The position numbers and the translations under genes are program-made. Below are positions 1-10,786 of a stretch of 64,000 nt of DNA, piece after piece. Source of the stretch: Hysterangium stoloniferum. Taxonomy: Eukaryota; Basidiomycota; Agaricomycetes; Hysterangiales; Hysterangiaceae. Position 1 is the first letter of the stretch; each line of letters opens with the position of its first letter. The notes below the pieces were generated by a model that was not told the DNA's origin, made no database searches, and saw only the letters and a program-made list of their open reading frames with translations. The DNA lies in NCBI GenBank assembly GCA_015178975.1, contig WHVD01000239.1, positions 1 to 64,000 of the forward strand, read 5' to 3'.

Positions 1-105
1 CCTATTATCATCTATATCCGACAACGATAAGCTCTATCAGCCTTGTTCGCACACGTAGAGTACACAACCACAAATCGGATCCGGAATGACATTGACAGAT
101 CGCAC
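1..105 (-). repeat. Dispersed repeat copy shared with 48710-48815
   Basis: Read on the minus strand, this segment matches the plus strand around 48710-48815 closely, with shared stretches such as CATTCCGGAT, TTGTGTACTCT and ATATAGATGATAATAGG. Both copies lie downstream of a small-peptide gene or relic in the same relative orientation. An ORF on the minus strand (8-244) covers the segment, but it is not supported as a gene because the match to 48.7 kb is not frame-conserving. It could be the 3' flank of an ancient duplicated unit or part of an unrecognised element. Confidence 0.6.
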
Positions 106-550
106 AAGATACATCAGCCGGGAACGGTGGCTTAACAGATAGACCACTTGTCCAATAGGAATATTGAGGAATTTCTCTAGGCGCGCTATCCTCGGAGTGG
201 CTTTCATTGAGGTAGCCTATCATGTACGTCGTTCGACCTACCATTACAATTTACAAATCTTCTATTGTCTGCTGACGAAAAATATTTGTTGGTTGCGACA
301 TTGAGTTGGCAACAATAATATTCTTTGAACGAACAATGCCAGAGGGGCGTTTTTCCCAAGCCACTTTCCGGCTGAACTATACAAATTTCAACAATGGTAA
401 TATCGACGTAACAATCTCAACATATTCCCCTGCGATAAGCTCGTTTATTTTAGTCATGAATACCTTGTGAGACCATCAAGCTATGGAATAGCTATCGAAG
501 GTTGCACACAAATACCCACCAATATGCAAGTCACTTCTAGGTATGATTTA

Positions 551-736
551 CTAGCACAGCTCCTGATTGCCAATGGGTTCACCGGTCATATAATGCGGCA
601 AATGTAAGAGTGGTAGCAGGGATGGGTATGTAGGCAGGAAATTGTCAATATGAATCGTCGTTGGATTCTCGATGGCATCCAACGGAACAGAGAATGCAAA
701 TAATATAAGAGCGAAGGGCTGAGTAAGCGTAGTCAT
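551..736 (-). CDS. Divergent small secreted-peptide candidate (61 aa)
   Basis: This is an ATG-started 61-codon ORF. Residues 4-18 are strongly hydrophobic (TLTQPFALILFAFSV), which fits a signal peptide, and a short proline- and leucine-rich tail with one C-terminal cysteine follows. The stretch ENPTTIHID can be aligned by eye with ATPTCVIID or TTPNLVIIND in the type A peptide genes elsewhere in the window. It sits upstream of the 1-105 repeat just as the 47.96-kb gene sits upstream of the 48.7-kb copy. It lacks the GGPG motif of the other members. It may be a divergent or decayed member, or a chance ORF. Confidence 0.35.
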   Translation of the reverse strand: MTTLTQPFALILFAFSVPLDAIENPTTIHIDNFLPTYPSLLPLLHLPHYMTGEPIGNQELC

Positions 737-1555
737 TTTTAGAGAAATTTGGCCGAAGACGCTTTGATCATGTCGTCGGGTTGGGTACTATTGTAATGTG
801 ATGATGCCACTGGCATGGATCAAATACTGCAAATGAGGATCCCTATTACGGTACCTAGAATTCTAGTAGTCATCATAGATCGGGGGATGAATCATAGGTG
901 TGGCATCTCAAACTAAGTCCATAATTGCCCTGAAATGCAGGTATTATGCGCATCAGCACTCATTCTTTCTTAGAGGTGATCAATCAACGCAGACTTGTCA
1001 AATTCATATCACAGTGAGGACCGTTAGCCATGTATCCCAGGCAGATTTAATTATTTCCGGCATTTCACAGCAAACAATAGGTGTAGCGTTATTGCACCGA
1101 TGTCAGCGACGTTATGCAGTGACAAAGAAATTCATCTTAATCATAAGGTTGTGAATATCACCATGACTCAGACCAGAGATTTATATTCGGATCTAGTTGA
1201 TGGCCACATTGTGTTTTGAATACAATGTGCCCTGTAAGTCTCCGAGATCATTCAAAGGACCAATACAGAAATACATATTAGTGCGTACACATTCAACAGG
1301 CTATAAAGGATTCAATCGACCATCAGACATCAATAATGAACTGTTCAGTCACTGTTACATAACTGTAATGTCCAGAGAGAGATAGTGTTTCTATGTCAGA
1401 AGGCAGTTTGAATTTGTGAATCCATTGGCAGCCACAAGTTGAAGTTACACCTAGTGTTCTGTTGGTTCGTATTGGGAGGAAATATATCTATATTAATCCC
1501 CAACCGTAGCCATTACAACGAGAGTATTTTTTTCCATTTAGCCGCACGAGGGAAC
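737..1555. other. No recognisable gene
   Basis: Short ORFs exist here (for example 900-1154 and 1197-1385, plus), but none has a recognisable motif, splice structure or relative in the window. I see no repeat or promoter I can defend. Confidence 0.5.
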
Positions 1556-1725
1556 CGAGAAACAAACTCTGTGACGTCCCAATTCTACCTCTTGAAGGTG
1601 GCACAAGAGGGAAGTCGGGCAACCAGCGCAGGCTTGTTTTTACAATATACACAAGCTATTTAGTACAAGATAAAGACAACGGGAAAAAGGCAAAAAGAGC
1701 AGATAAAAGAGGTATGAGGGGTTCC
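1556..1725 (-). pseudogene. Decayed type B small-peptide gene
   Basis: On the minus strand the sequence around 1645-1570 matches the type B genes at 17638 and 47963. The frame reads LPDFPLVPPSRGRIGT, compared with RPDSPPLPRSGGRIGT in the intact copies. The N-terminal hydrophobic part (about 1725-1660) is only vaguely preserved. The GGPG terminus is lost and the frame is disrupted. It lies inverted relative to the main array, next to the 551-736 ORF. Confidence 0.6.
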
Positions 1726-2600
1726 TTGGGCTAAACAAAATAGTACATCTCGTCAGTAGTACATCGTCAGTTCTTCGAGGTATAAACTGCAAGCGTTCTG
1801 AAGTCAATTGCGTCCAGATAGTCTAGTCTGTACAAAGGTCAGTCACGGATAGAATAAAGCACGATGGCTTCTCACAAAATAATCCTAGAGCAGATCATCC
1901 GGAACGGATAGAGGAATGAGACTGAATGGTAAATAAGTTGGTTGGACACAATGGCTAACGGCTGAGTATAAACGAGAGTTCGTGACAGTGAATTGAGGGA
2001 CCAACAACTCACACTTTTGTCGCTTGCAAGGAATTAATATCCGTTCTGACTGGTATATAAGGATGTGAACGATTTGAACTGTCTTTTGTCCTGGAATGAC
2101 GTCTGGTCTGTAACAATAAGCGGTGTTAGAGACAGTGATATAAAGAAATAATACTGTACATACACCAGTCATTACGGATTGATCCATCGTTATTCGTTTC
2201 ACGACACTCCATGGATCCAGGACGTCTGGGAGAAAGTGGCCAGCAAGCCTCATAATCAACAAAGTGTGTTGGAAGAGTGGAATCAGGGCTTACATTTGCA
2301 CATCCAGTCGCACTTCCTCATCGTGGCCCGTACCGTCTCACAACACAGGATCATAAACGATCTGACTTACTGACTTCTTAGACACCAAGCTGTGCAATGT
2401 AGGTTAACGACGTAGGTGGGAGTTACGATGGAAGCGACGGGCTTACTATATCCTCAAACACGAAAATTAGCCTTCAGAGCCCCACCTCAAAATAAGAAAG
2501 GGACGAAATAAGATGCACACATTAAAAATGAAGAAATAAAGACAAAGAGAGAGAGAGAGAGAGAAGAGAAGAGAAAGCTGAGAAGGATAGGGAACTCCTT
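1726..2600. other. No recognisable gene; GA-rich simple repeat near 2545-2580
   Basis: A 125-codon open frame on the minus strand (1885-2262) has no recognisable domain, and antisense frames overlap it. A purine-only GAGA tract runs at about 2545-2580. I do not support a gene here. Confidence 0.45.
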
Positions 2601-2628
2601 TATTTGTGCCTCTTCCCACCCTTTTTTG

Positions 2629-5600
2629 TCACCGGCACCGGTTTAGCCTTGCGCAGGCTCGGAGCTGGTGTAGGGGGGGGGGGAGTTCGTCCTGGAGGTG
2701 CTCGGACGCAGGCGGTGGCGATAGCGGCAGCGGAGACGGAGACAGAGGCGGCGCGACTGCACTCTGGGGCGGTTGGGACAACCCTTCCGATATCTCGTTA
2801 TGAAAACTCGGATCTGGTGTAGGGAGTTGGAGTTCGGCCTGGAGGTCCTCGGACGCAGGCGGTGGCGGCAGCGGAGACGGAAGCAAAGGCGGCGCGCCCG
2901 CACTCTGAAGCGGTTCATGAGATAATTCTTCCGAGATTTCGTGATGAAACTCACCAGTGGGACAAACAGCGACGGTGCAGCGACCCTCTCCATCACTGGT
3001 AATGGATGTGAGAAGTATGTCGATGCCGGCCGAGAAGTCTATATTTTTATTAACAGAAATCAATTTTTATGTCTTTCGGGAGAAAGCTTTATCAAAGTAA
3101 CTTACCAAGGCCGAAAGGTCCAAGGTAGGGCGTTTTTTTTGGGGAGTGCCACTAGCATGCCTCATATTGCTACGCCTTCTTCCAGGTCCAGTCATATCCG
3201 CAGCAGCTTGCTCGGCAGAGGAAGTGGTCGGTAATACAAACGCCGAGTTTTGGCTTCCATTCACGATCCTTTGCTTTACGGGAACGTTAATAACATGGTC
3301 ACGACCGGCTATGTGAAATTTCACTCACAAGTTCCTCCACACTAGCCGGAAAAGTGTCCTTGTCCTTCTCGTGCTTATCTTTCTCATCCTGAACCTTTTG
3401 CTCGGATTGAAGCCTGCGCGACACGAGATATGATAATGACAAAATAATCAAACCGAAGCAATACCTACTCAGGATGGTCCATCTGATCCGAGGAGTCTTC
3501 AACCTTTGTAATAGACACCACGGAAGAGTCGTTGGTAGGCTTGAAGGAGTCAAACTGCTGCTTGCGCGCATTAGCGCCATGTTAACGGAGAGCTACACAC
3601 ATGTTGACTTACAGGAGTCTCCATTTTATTCAGGAACAAATCCATGGCTTCCACGAGACCCCCAACACTGAAACGTGATAAGATGGTGAATATTAAATTT
3701 GGGCGTGAAGGACACCTACGGAATAGACTTCTGCCCATCGTCAGACCTGTTGACTTGTGATTATATTGCTGTCTCTTGGGATAGAAGTGAATAAACGTTA
3801 CCTTATCAGCGTCTCAGGTCTCTTGTCACCACTGAGTTGTGCAGACGCCGGAATCAATCCTGCTATATGGAACGCAAATGTTAGTACTTCATAATGAAAA
3901 GGAAGTCGAATTAGCCACCTTCTGCGGCTTGCTGTTCATAAATCCTGTCATCATTTACCAAAGTCGTGTCACCACTGTCAAAAGACGAGTCGGCCTGACA
4001 TGGTACGTCGGAGTCAACGGATGCAGTTATCGGGAGCGTCGCCGATGGTGCCACAGGCATGTCTGCAATGATCGTGCGTTCGGATAAGTTGTGATGAAAA
4101 TCATAGGAAATATTGATGCACAACGAACCAAATGCCTCGACCTGAAGATCTTTCTCACCGCATGTGACCGGAATACCGCCTACGGAGATGTCTACCCCCG
4201 CGTTAGCCGATGTCGTATCACCACTGTCTAGGGGGGAGTTGGCCTGACTTGAAAAGTCGTGATGAGCCTATGTACTTGGTAAAAACGTCACTGGTGGAGC
4301 CGCAGGGAGGGAGAGAGGAATGGGATTGACAGCGTGATCTTCAAAAGTAATAATATTTTAAAGTAAGTGTACGATAAAAATGATGAAATATGCTGCACGA
4401 ACCTGGAACCGCATCACTGGATCTGTCATGGTGCTGAACGTGACCCTTCTGCACAGTGCCGTTAATATCCGCCGTATGTTCTGCATTCATGGCATCCAAG
4501 GACTTTGCTGGGTTGACCTGTGCGTGACCGCTGCGGTCATTCGCAGCGGGTGCACCACTACTCCTGACCGGAACACCCACATCGGCAGCATTGAGTGTTG
4601 TTACTGCCGCCATAGGAAGCTTCGCGTCTTTGTTCTCTGACCCCGTCCTTAACTCCACCGACGTGGTGACGGCAAGTGATGGGGAAGATGAAATGGTCAC
4701 GGTCACTGGGACGGATGACGCGATGACAACGACAGCTATCTGTTTAAATAGTAGTCTTCCCAGACGTCGCAGCAAGACATGTACAATGACAGTGAGTACC
4801 ATGAATGCAATCACGCAACACACAAATGTAAGAAATGCGGTGCGAAACGCCGAAACATGGCTGGATTAATTCAGAATCAATCAGCAAACATTAAGTATAC
4901 GTGAGTGCCTAAAATCTCACCGTCTCTTGAGCTCAGGACAGACAGTCTCCTCGATGTGTTTGACCAACACAGTTGGGAACTGGGCGACGAGTAAGCTCCT
5001 CTTTCCCATGTAATCGTTGAGCGTAATCATTGTCCCAAGGCTTTCAGTCGCGAGGGGATACAATCTGTCAAAAAGAACACTTGCATGAGCACGAGATAAT
5101 ATTTATGGAAAGAGGAACTGTGACTCACACATCGCCATAACAGACAACATGCAACGAGCGTGTGAGGGTATTATCGGGAAGCAGGCGAACCGACCTCCTT
5201 GCCTCATTAAGATCAAGGCCGAAATCGAAGAGAAACCTACACGCAGTGAACATGCTGGAGAAGATGTTGTACCTCACATCAGTGTCGATACCAGGAAGCC
5301 TCCCCTCCAACGCGATGGACAATCCCGTCATCTTGTCCAAAAACCCAAGTTGCCATGCTGCAATCAAGTGGCGGAGAAGAAGAGAGAACAACGACCGAGA
5401 GACCAGAAGGGATGTTGTGGCGAAGGAGGCCCTATGGCGAATGTAAGTATAAGTGGCGGTGGCGGTGGAGAAGGAATGGGAAAAATGCTTACGGCGTTGA
5501 TAGAACAATATCTGTCAACATCATAGACAATATGGCCCCAATGCGAGGAGTCAATGACTCGATGAGGCCGACCCCCAACATATATTTGTGAGAAAAAGTG

Positions 5601-5743
5601 CCACCACGATCCCGATGAGGACCGCGGCGGGTTTGATGGAACGCAAAGGATCCATCGATTTGTGGAAGAGGTGGAGGCGGTTTGTAAGATAGGTTTAATG
5701 GGGGGTGATACTGGTTCAGAGTAGGTGGAGAATAAGGCTGCAC
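2629..5743 (-). CDS. Multi-exon probable membrane protein with repetitive C-terminal tail; one in-frame stop
   Basis: I can join about 12 exons with GT-AG introns of 50-67 bp in consistent frame: 5743-5493, 5431-5129, 5064-4921, 4860-4403, 4338-3919, 3862-3802, 3746-3720, 3667-3613, 3557-3469, 3413-3329, 3273-3106, then 3038 down to about 2629. The first half holds hydrophobic segments (LLVSRSLFSLLLRHLIAAW, then VCCVIAFMVLTVIVHVLL), suggesting a membrane protein. The tail is acidic and proline-rich with internal repeats: SxxDSGDTT twice, and FHHxxSE-type segments three times. TAG at 4268-4270 interrupts exon 4338-3919 although the same frame stays open afterwards. It could be a nonsense mutation, a sequence error, or the true end of a shorter protein. 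An alternative N-terminus (MDPLRSIKPAAVLIGIVVAL) lies one frame away before a G5 run at about 5570. I do not recognise the family. The last exon boundary is uncertain. Confidence 0.6.
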
Positions 5744-5749
5744 CTGTGA

Positions 5750-5864
5750 CCCATGTTATAGCTCCGTGAGCCCAATGAAAGAATGGAGCAGAGGCACAGA
5801 GGGCTGGGAGCGAACATATCACAAATGCAGTTGAAGGATCCTGCCAGGATGAATGCTCGATCAC
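5750..5864 (-). repeat. Sequence shared with 57948-58070
   Basis: The minus strand here reads ...TTTGTGATATGTTCGCTCC and continues with about 100 bp clearly matching the plus strand at 57948-58070. Both copies translate to FVICSLPAL(C/H)AS(A/T)PFF, so either an old coding piece or an element fragment has been copied. It abuts the 5' end of the membrane-protein gene. Confidence 0.55.
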
Positions 5865-6045
5865 TTGATGGCAGAGCTTAAAAGGGGAAACATTCTTATT
5901 ACAAAAAATATCTATGAATGGAATTAGTCCGCTCCAGTATGCTAAGGCATCTCTGAGAATATTTTCACTATTTTAGGAAATTTATTTGATCAGTTATAAA
6001 ACATTTAATGGGAATTATCAAAACATTGGGACAGTTTGTCACCCA
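5865..6045. other. AT-rich spacer, nothing recognised
   Basis: This is an intergenic AT-rich stretch between the membrane-protein gene and the decayed peptide gene. No coding or repeat signal is visible. Confidence 0.5.
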
Positions 6046-6540
6046 CTGTCCCCTCTACTAGCTCCCAGTCTCATTCTCCCCTTCTCATTATCAACGATCC
6101 TGCTGATACTCAAAGCACTGGCTCATAGTATTACACCCATCAACCATTAAAAGAGTTTCATACTAAGATTGGGGACCAGGTGGTGGGCTATCTAACCAGA
6201 TATGAGCAAATGAGCATGTAGGTTATGAATAAAGTAGACTGTCCATGACCTAACTGATTGCATGATTTCACAATGGCATTAAATAATATAGATAGTGAGA
6301 TAGTGAGAAGGTGGTGTGCTCCGTGATGTGCACCGTGGAAATTACAATGTATAGCTTTTACTCCTTTTTTTCGGGGTTTTTTTACAGACTAGTGCTTGGA
6401 ATAAATTTATGTCTACCTAATTATAAGTTGGATTATGTGAGCTAGTCAATTATAGTGTTGAAATAATCTGGCGCTGCTCTCAAGACAAATTAACTTTCCG
6501 TTTGAGAGAGTGAGAGGACATTAACCCGTTACAAATTGAT
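6046..6540 (+). pseudogene. Decayed type A small-peptide gene with its 3' flank
   Basis: The segment aligns with 16310-16700 and 46990-47390. It keeps CATTATCAACGATCC, ACTCAAAGCACTG and GGACCAGGTGGTGGG (the coding sequence of the GGPGGG motif), followed by the shared 3' flank with TGTCCATGACC and AACTTTCCGTTTGA. The start codon and signal-peptide part are unrecognisable, and in-frame stops occur (for example TAG after the ACTGGCTCA stretch). The relic is followed, as in the intact pairs, by sequence from upstream of a type B gene. Confidence 0.7.
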
Positions 6541-6689
6541 GAGGGGAATATTACCCAGTAAACCGGTTGCAAATACGGTCAAACACCCTCGAATGCTTTC
6601 GAGCCCCTTACAGCTCGCAAACCTAAATCCTCAATATCTAATATAAAGCTTTGTGCTTGGAATCCAAATTAAAATTGGTGTTTGGTCGT

Positions 6690-6990
6690 CGACCGGTTGG
6701 GCATGCGGCAGACGACTATGTAATAACACCGCTTCACCACAGCGCCCTCTGATAGGAGCTCGGAACCGTGGCGGCCGTGGAGTCACCAGCACTAAACTTA
6801 ATGTAAGAGAAGAACAGGTGAGACAACACATATTAAGTTTCCATGAAGGCAGGTTTTTGACACCTCAAACATATGACATTTCGTATTCAGACATAGACTC
6901 AACCGCGATCTTTGATATCTGTTGCTATTATAAAACAGGCCATTTTAACAAGGAATATTTAAAAATTCCTATTTGGACACATCTGATTGA
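6690..6990 (+). pseudogene. Relic of the region upstream of a type B peptide gene
   Basis: This matches 17340-17510 and 47690-47830, which precede the intact type B genes. Shared blocks include ATGTAATAACACCGC/ATGTAACACCGC, CACCACA, GTGGCGGCC and CAACCGCGAT. The coding part itself is not recognisable downstream. Together with the 6046-6540 relic this shows that an A-B pair once stood here. Confidence 0.5.
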
Positions 6991-8362
6991 ACTGAAAATA
7001 TTCGGCGGTTTACTGTAACAGGGCGGTCGGCCTTTATCATGAGAAGAGATCGTTTGAACAGCCACCAGTAACGATGTCAACAACATCTCAATAGTGAGGC
7101 AGAGGCAGCTGTGCGGCCTTCACTGGTGCTGTATGAACTGAACTGTTCCGCATAGCATGATTATTTTGGTAGACTGGAGATCACGGATATATAGGAGGAC
7201 GTGGAGAGACGTATAATGTATTGAACCTATTAGTCATGGCAATGTTCTCCAAAGATAAAGGACCTTACCACAGGAGCGTGCTAGAACATTCCATTTAGAG
7301 TTTTGAGGGGTTGACTGTAAAATCCGGTAGGAGGAATGTTGGATATGGACGATGTTGCCACCCATTTCCGACTTTACTTAATATCCACGCATGCAATATT
7401 CCAGGAGAAGCTCATTTCTCTTCCATAACTTTATCTTAGCTTGTAATCCTCTTCTACATGTAGTCCATCTGCTATTTCACATATCCCACAGCAGTTAAGA
7501 CCTGTATTTACACATGATACAGTGCACCATAGCTGCACTAGCACTTCCAGCATCTTAATTGATCTCTCTCTCTCTCAGTCAGGGAACATGTTCAAGGTAA
7601 TATATAAGTGACATTCACACAAGTTAGATACCATCCCCACACATGTTGGGTTTAGAGAGCCACCCTGCCCCACAAAGTGTTTGTATGAGGCCATTGTTTG
7701 TCAAGAAGTGCCAGTCATGCCCTGTCACCCAAATAGTGTGATTTTTACCTCAACATAACCCTTTCTCAGCATGACAAAATGCCCCAGTTCTATGAAATAT
7801 ATGGAGGCTCCACTACACAAGGCCCGAATGCCTGACGTTCAGTGCAGATTGTCGTTATTGAATTGAAAAAGACAGACAATAGTTTGGGGAGCGCAACATG
7901 GATAACACGCATATATCGTGTCAAACGTCTTACAAAGATGGATGTCGTCTTTTCATGTTTCATCGACCTACTACTGAAGGCCACGATCCTTCAGGTCTCT
8001 CAAGGTATCACAATTCCGAATGAAACCACCTTGCATTTCTGCATTAATAGACTGATGACCTGTTCGGCGGGCTGCCGCTAACAACGAATGTAAGTACAAC
8101 CGACAACACATGGTGTAAAGTCACTTTATACTTACGACCTATACCTACAGCGGGGCTTACAACTTCAAAGAGCCCTACACTCTATGCGAAGTATAATCAA
8201 GCTCGAGAGGTTTCTTGTTGTCCAGAGACAGGGGATGAACGGACCCATCTTGAGCATCCCTGTCATAATGCATCCGACAATGTTCCCGATGTTGGGTGTA
8301 CCGTACCAGAAAGCGCGGTACACATACCCTGGTCCTATTCTTGCCATCAAGCCGGGAATCTT
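6991..8362. other. No recognisable gene
   Basis: ORFs of 60-80 codons occur on both strands (for example 7842-8081 plus, 8165-8350 minus) without motifs I recognise. A GT-AG intron-like segment is possible near 8089-8150. A CT-rich tract sits near 7563-7578. Confidence 0.4.
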
Positions 8363-8461
8363 ATGTTAGAATATTGCAAGCTGTTGAAAGTGCTCACAGT
8401 CTGACTACACTCAGCTATTTAGTACTGTACAGTAGCTTAGTCATCACATGTATTTAGGTAG
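8363..8461 (+). repeat. Direct repeat, copy 1 of a duplicated segment (copy 2 at 10041-10195)
   Basis: TTAGAATATTGCAAG through TATTTAGGTAG is nearly identical to 10046-10141. Copy 1 continues after the LTR insertion at 9132-9187 (GGGACTTTGTCATCCCCTC), where copy 2 is contiguous (10142 onward). Copy 2 is therefore the unoccupied version of the site interrupted at 8462. Confidence 0.85.
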
Positions 8462-9131
8462 TGTCACAACCGTCACATGTCACATATTGTCACAAACATT
8501 CAAAGGTAACTTTTGACAACTCTTCGACCTATCAAATTCAACTTGACAAAACTGAACATTATTCGACACCATCGAATCTCTTTCGACTTGTCTCATTTCG
8601 ACTTGTCTCATTTCGACTTGTCTCATTTCGACTTGTCTCATTTCGACTTGTCTCATTTCGACTTGTCTCATTTCGACTTGTCTCATTTCGACTTGTCTCA
8701 TTTCGACTTGTCTCATTTCGACTTGTCTCATTTCGACTTGTCTCATTTCGACTTGTCTCATTTCGACTTGTCTCATTTCGACTTGTCTCATTTCGACTTG
8801 TCTCATTTCGACTTGTCTCATTTCGACTTGTCTCATTTCGACGTCATATATGATTTCATAATTAGTTCATAACATAGTCATAATGATATGACGAAAAGCA
8901 TAAAAGGGCTACGAAAGGAGCGAGGGAAGTCAGTCAAAATATCTGTATATTAGTGATATTAGTAATCTATCTTGTCGTAACTTCTTCGACAAATACTTCC
9001 GTGAGTTCTCATGACTGGTAAAAGCCTCTTACTTCATTGACAGGGCGAATATATACTTCGTCGAATGAGGCTTTCGAGTTCGATTAATAGAATATTATTC
9101 AACTTTTTCGAAGAATAATTGATTCGTGACA
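8462..9131 (+). mobile_element. Solo LTR, 670 bp, with TSD GGTAG
   Basis: The element starts TGTCACAACCG and ends TTCGTGACA, so it has TG...CA ends with a short inverted repeat TGTCAC/GTGACA. GGTAG is present on both sides (8457-8461 and 9132-9136). The duplicated segment at 10046-10195 shows the empty site with a single GGTAG. No internal coding region remains, so this is a solo LTR left by recombination. It carries the 15-bp tandem array in its middle. Confidence 0.85.
8581..8835 (+). repeat. Minisatellite, 17 perfect copies of a 15-bp unit
   Basis: TTTCGACTTGTCTCA is repeated 17 times without a single difference; a partial unit TTTCGACGTCAT follows, and degenerate TTCGAC pieces precede it. 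Because 15 is a multiple of three and the unit contains no stop in several frames, long artificial ORFs arise on both strands (repeating SFRLV or EMRQV). They are not evidence of a protein. Perfect identity implies recent expansion or homogenisation inside the LTR. Confidence 0.97.
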
Positions 9132-9186
9132 GGTAGGGACTTTGTCATCCCCTCACCCACAAAATCCCATTGCATATTCTTACAGG

Positions 9187-10040
9187 TTATGGGCCCCGCC
9201 AGTTGCCTCTAATTTGCTTATTGACTGCTGCTATATCTAAACTACACCCCTTTGTCATTGTCAACATTGCTGCTCCTATTTCGAAAATTTTTGTTGGCCC
9301 AATGAGAGGTGAACTTACAAAGTGTGGTATTGGGACTAAAGATACTGTGGAGTGGCAGTGGTATACGGAACATGGTTTATTGGGAATGGACTCACAGATT
9401 GTTGTACCTGTTCCAAGTACATCTATGGGTTTGATGAAGACAACAACATTCAACTTCGAGTTCTGCAAACTGACCTTTGCAAAGTAGCCCTGTTGTCCCA
9501 CGAGTGGCCAGGCTGAAGTATTCTGTTATTTGTAGGGACTAGGAGTTGTGAGCAGGGCTCTGCAGTCTAGCATGTGAAATCTGGGAGGTTAGGAGGATGT
9601 GTACTAGGAATTGTGAGCTGAAGGTACCATTCGACGCTAACGTAGCGGAGGTGTGGTCTGGGAGGTTGGGGGAATGCAGTCTAGGAGCAAGGGTCACTCC
9701 AAGGTTCGATTCAATGCCAAAAGTACCAGATGGATTGCATCTAGTCAGCGCAGCGGGTGTCTTTGATTTTCGGATGGATTGCATCTAGTGGGTGCAGGTG
9801 TATTTTTTCGATTTCGGATGGATTTTCAGACAGATTTTTGGACAAGTTTTTGGACAAGTTTTTGGACAAGTTTTTGGACAGGTTTTGTGTCAAGTCAGCA
9901 CAGGCGTACGTTCGAATTTTGGATGTGTTTTGGACGGGTTTTGCATCGACTGGGTGTATTTTTCTTATATTGAAAAGGGTTTATATTCTTGGTGGGTACA
10001 TATGGATTTCCTACACGTTCTCAACAACATGCAAAGTGGG
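9187..10040. other. No supported gene; small 12-bp tandem repeat at 9841-9890
   Basis: An open frame at 9187-9487 (plus) has no recognised motif and little codon evidence. Near 9540-9680, AGGANTTGTGAGC and GGGAGGTT recur as loose direct repeats. At 9841-9890 the unit GACAAGTTTTTG occurs in tandem about four times. Confidence 0.45.
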
Positions 10041-10195
10041 CGTGTTAGAATATTGCAAGGTGTTGAGAGTGCTCACAGTCTGACTACACTCAGCTATTTA
10101 GTACTGGACAGTAGCTTAGTCATCACATGTATTTAGGTAGGGACTTTGTCATCCCCTCACCCACGAAATCCCATTGCATATTCATACATCTCAAA
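10041..10195 (+). repeat. Direct repeat copy 2, empty site for the 8462-9131 LTR
   Basis: This is near-identical to 8363-8461 joined to 9132-9187. TATTTAGGTAGGGACTTTG here is contiguous, whereas copy 1 is split by the solo LTR. It gives direct internal proof of that insertion. Confidence 0.85.
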
Positions 10196-10786
10196 CCACA
10201 ACAACCTGTCACCAACACGCTTTAGCGTTCCCTCGGCGCTTATGTGCAAAGGGCTTCTAGGTGAGGAAGATGGTACAACGGGAACTCAAGAAGTCCCTCG
10301 TTCTATGCCGAGGTCATATTGGCAGCTTCGTTTTGAGAACATCATCGCTATGGTAGCACCAACCACGCTACATATTCCCACAGACAACTTGGAGGTCTAT
10401 TCTCCCCATCTGTACGGTGACCTTCAAACGAATCGGATCATCGCCAGTAGATTGTGGTCTGTATGCTCGGTCCATGTGCAAAATATCAGATTACGAGGAT
10501 GGTTTTTTGGTTCCCTTGATAAACCAGTTCAAGTCGGGTGGAGGTTGAAGATGCTTCTTTGGGAGTTTGCAGAAGCAGTTGGAGAGGTAGGTATAAGCAA
10601 TTTGGGGTGATAGAAATAATTTCAACTCACTTGTATCATTATATTATATCCAATGCGGTCTTATAGGGCAGCTCGATGGAAGGTCAAGGAATGATTGCAA
10701 GCATAGAAGACACCGGTCCATTCAAGGAGACGCAAAGTCCATCCCTGATGCGTACGATGAAGCACCCACGACAATTTTCTGCTGGT
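10146..10786 (+). CDS. Unrecognised ORF, possibly a spliced gene fragment
   Basis: A 154-codon open frame (10146-10610) has a donor-like GTAGGT after GAGAG at about 10590, and an acceptor TTATAG near 10669. Joining GCAGTTGGAGAG to GGCAGCTCGATG gives about 35 more codons before TGA. The product would be soluble, with aromatic-rich stretches (LRGWFFGSL). I do not recognise a family. It may be a decayed gene exon, since further short frames at 10786-11025, 10992-11180 and 11345-11548 on the same strand do not join cleanly. Confidence 0.3.

Noticed and set aside
8..244. 78-codon cysteine-containing ORF at the left edge
   Set aside because: The part matching 48.7 kb is not preserved in frame there, so conservation is at the DNA level only.
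2604..2822. Plus-strand ORF rich in Gly/Ala
   Set aside because: It is the reverse of the proline-rich repeat exon of the minus-strand membrane-protein gene.
8461..8872. Long ORFs with repeating SFRLV, HFDLS or MRQVE pentapeptides on both strands
   Set aside because: They are produced by the 15-bp array, whose length is a multiple of three. Three of the frames are open for the same reason and none has a start or flank typical of a gene.
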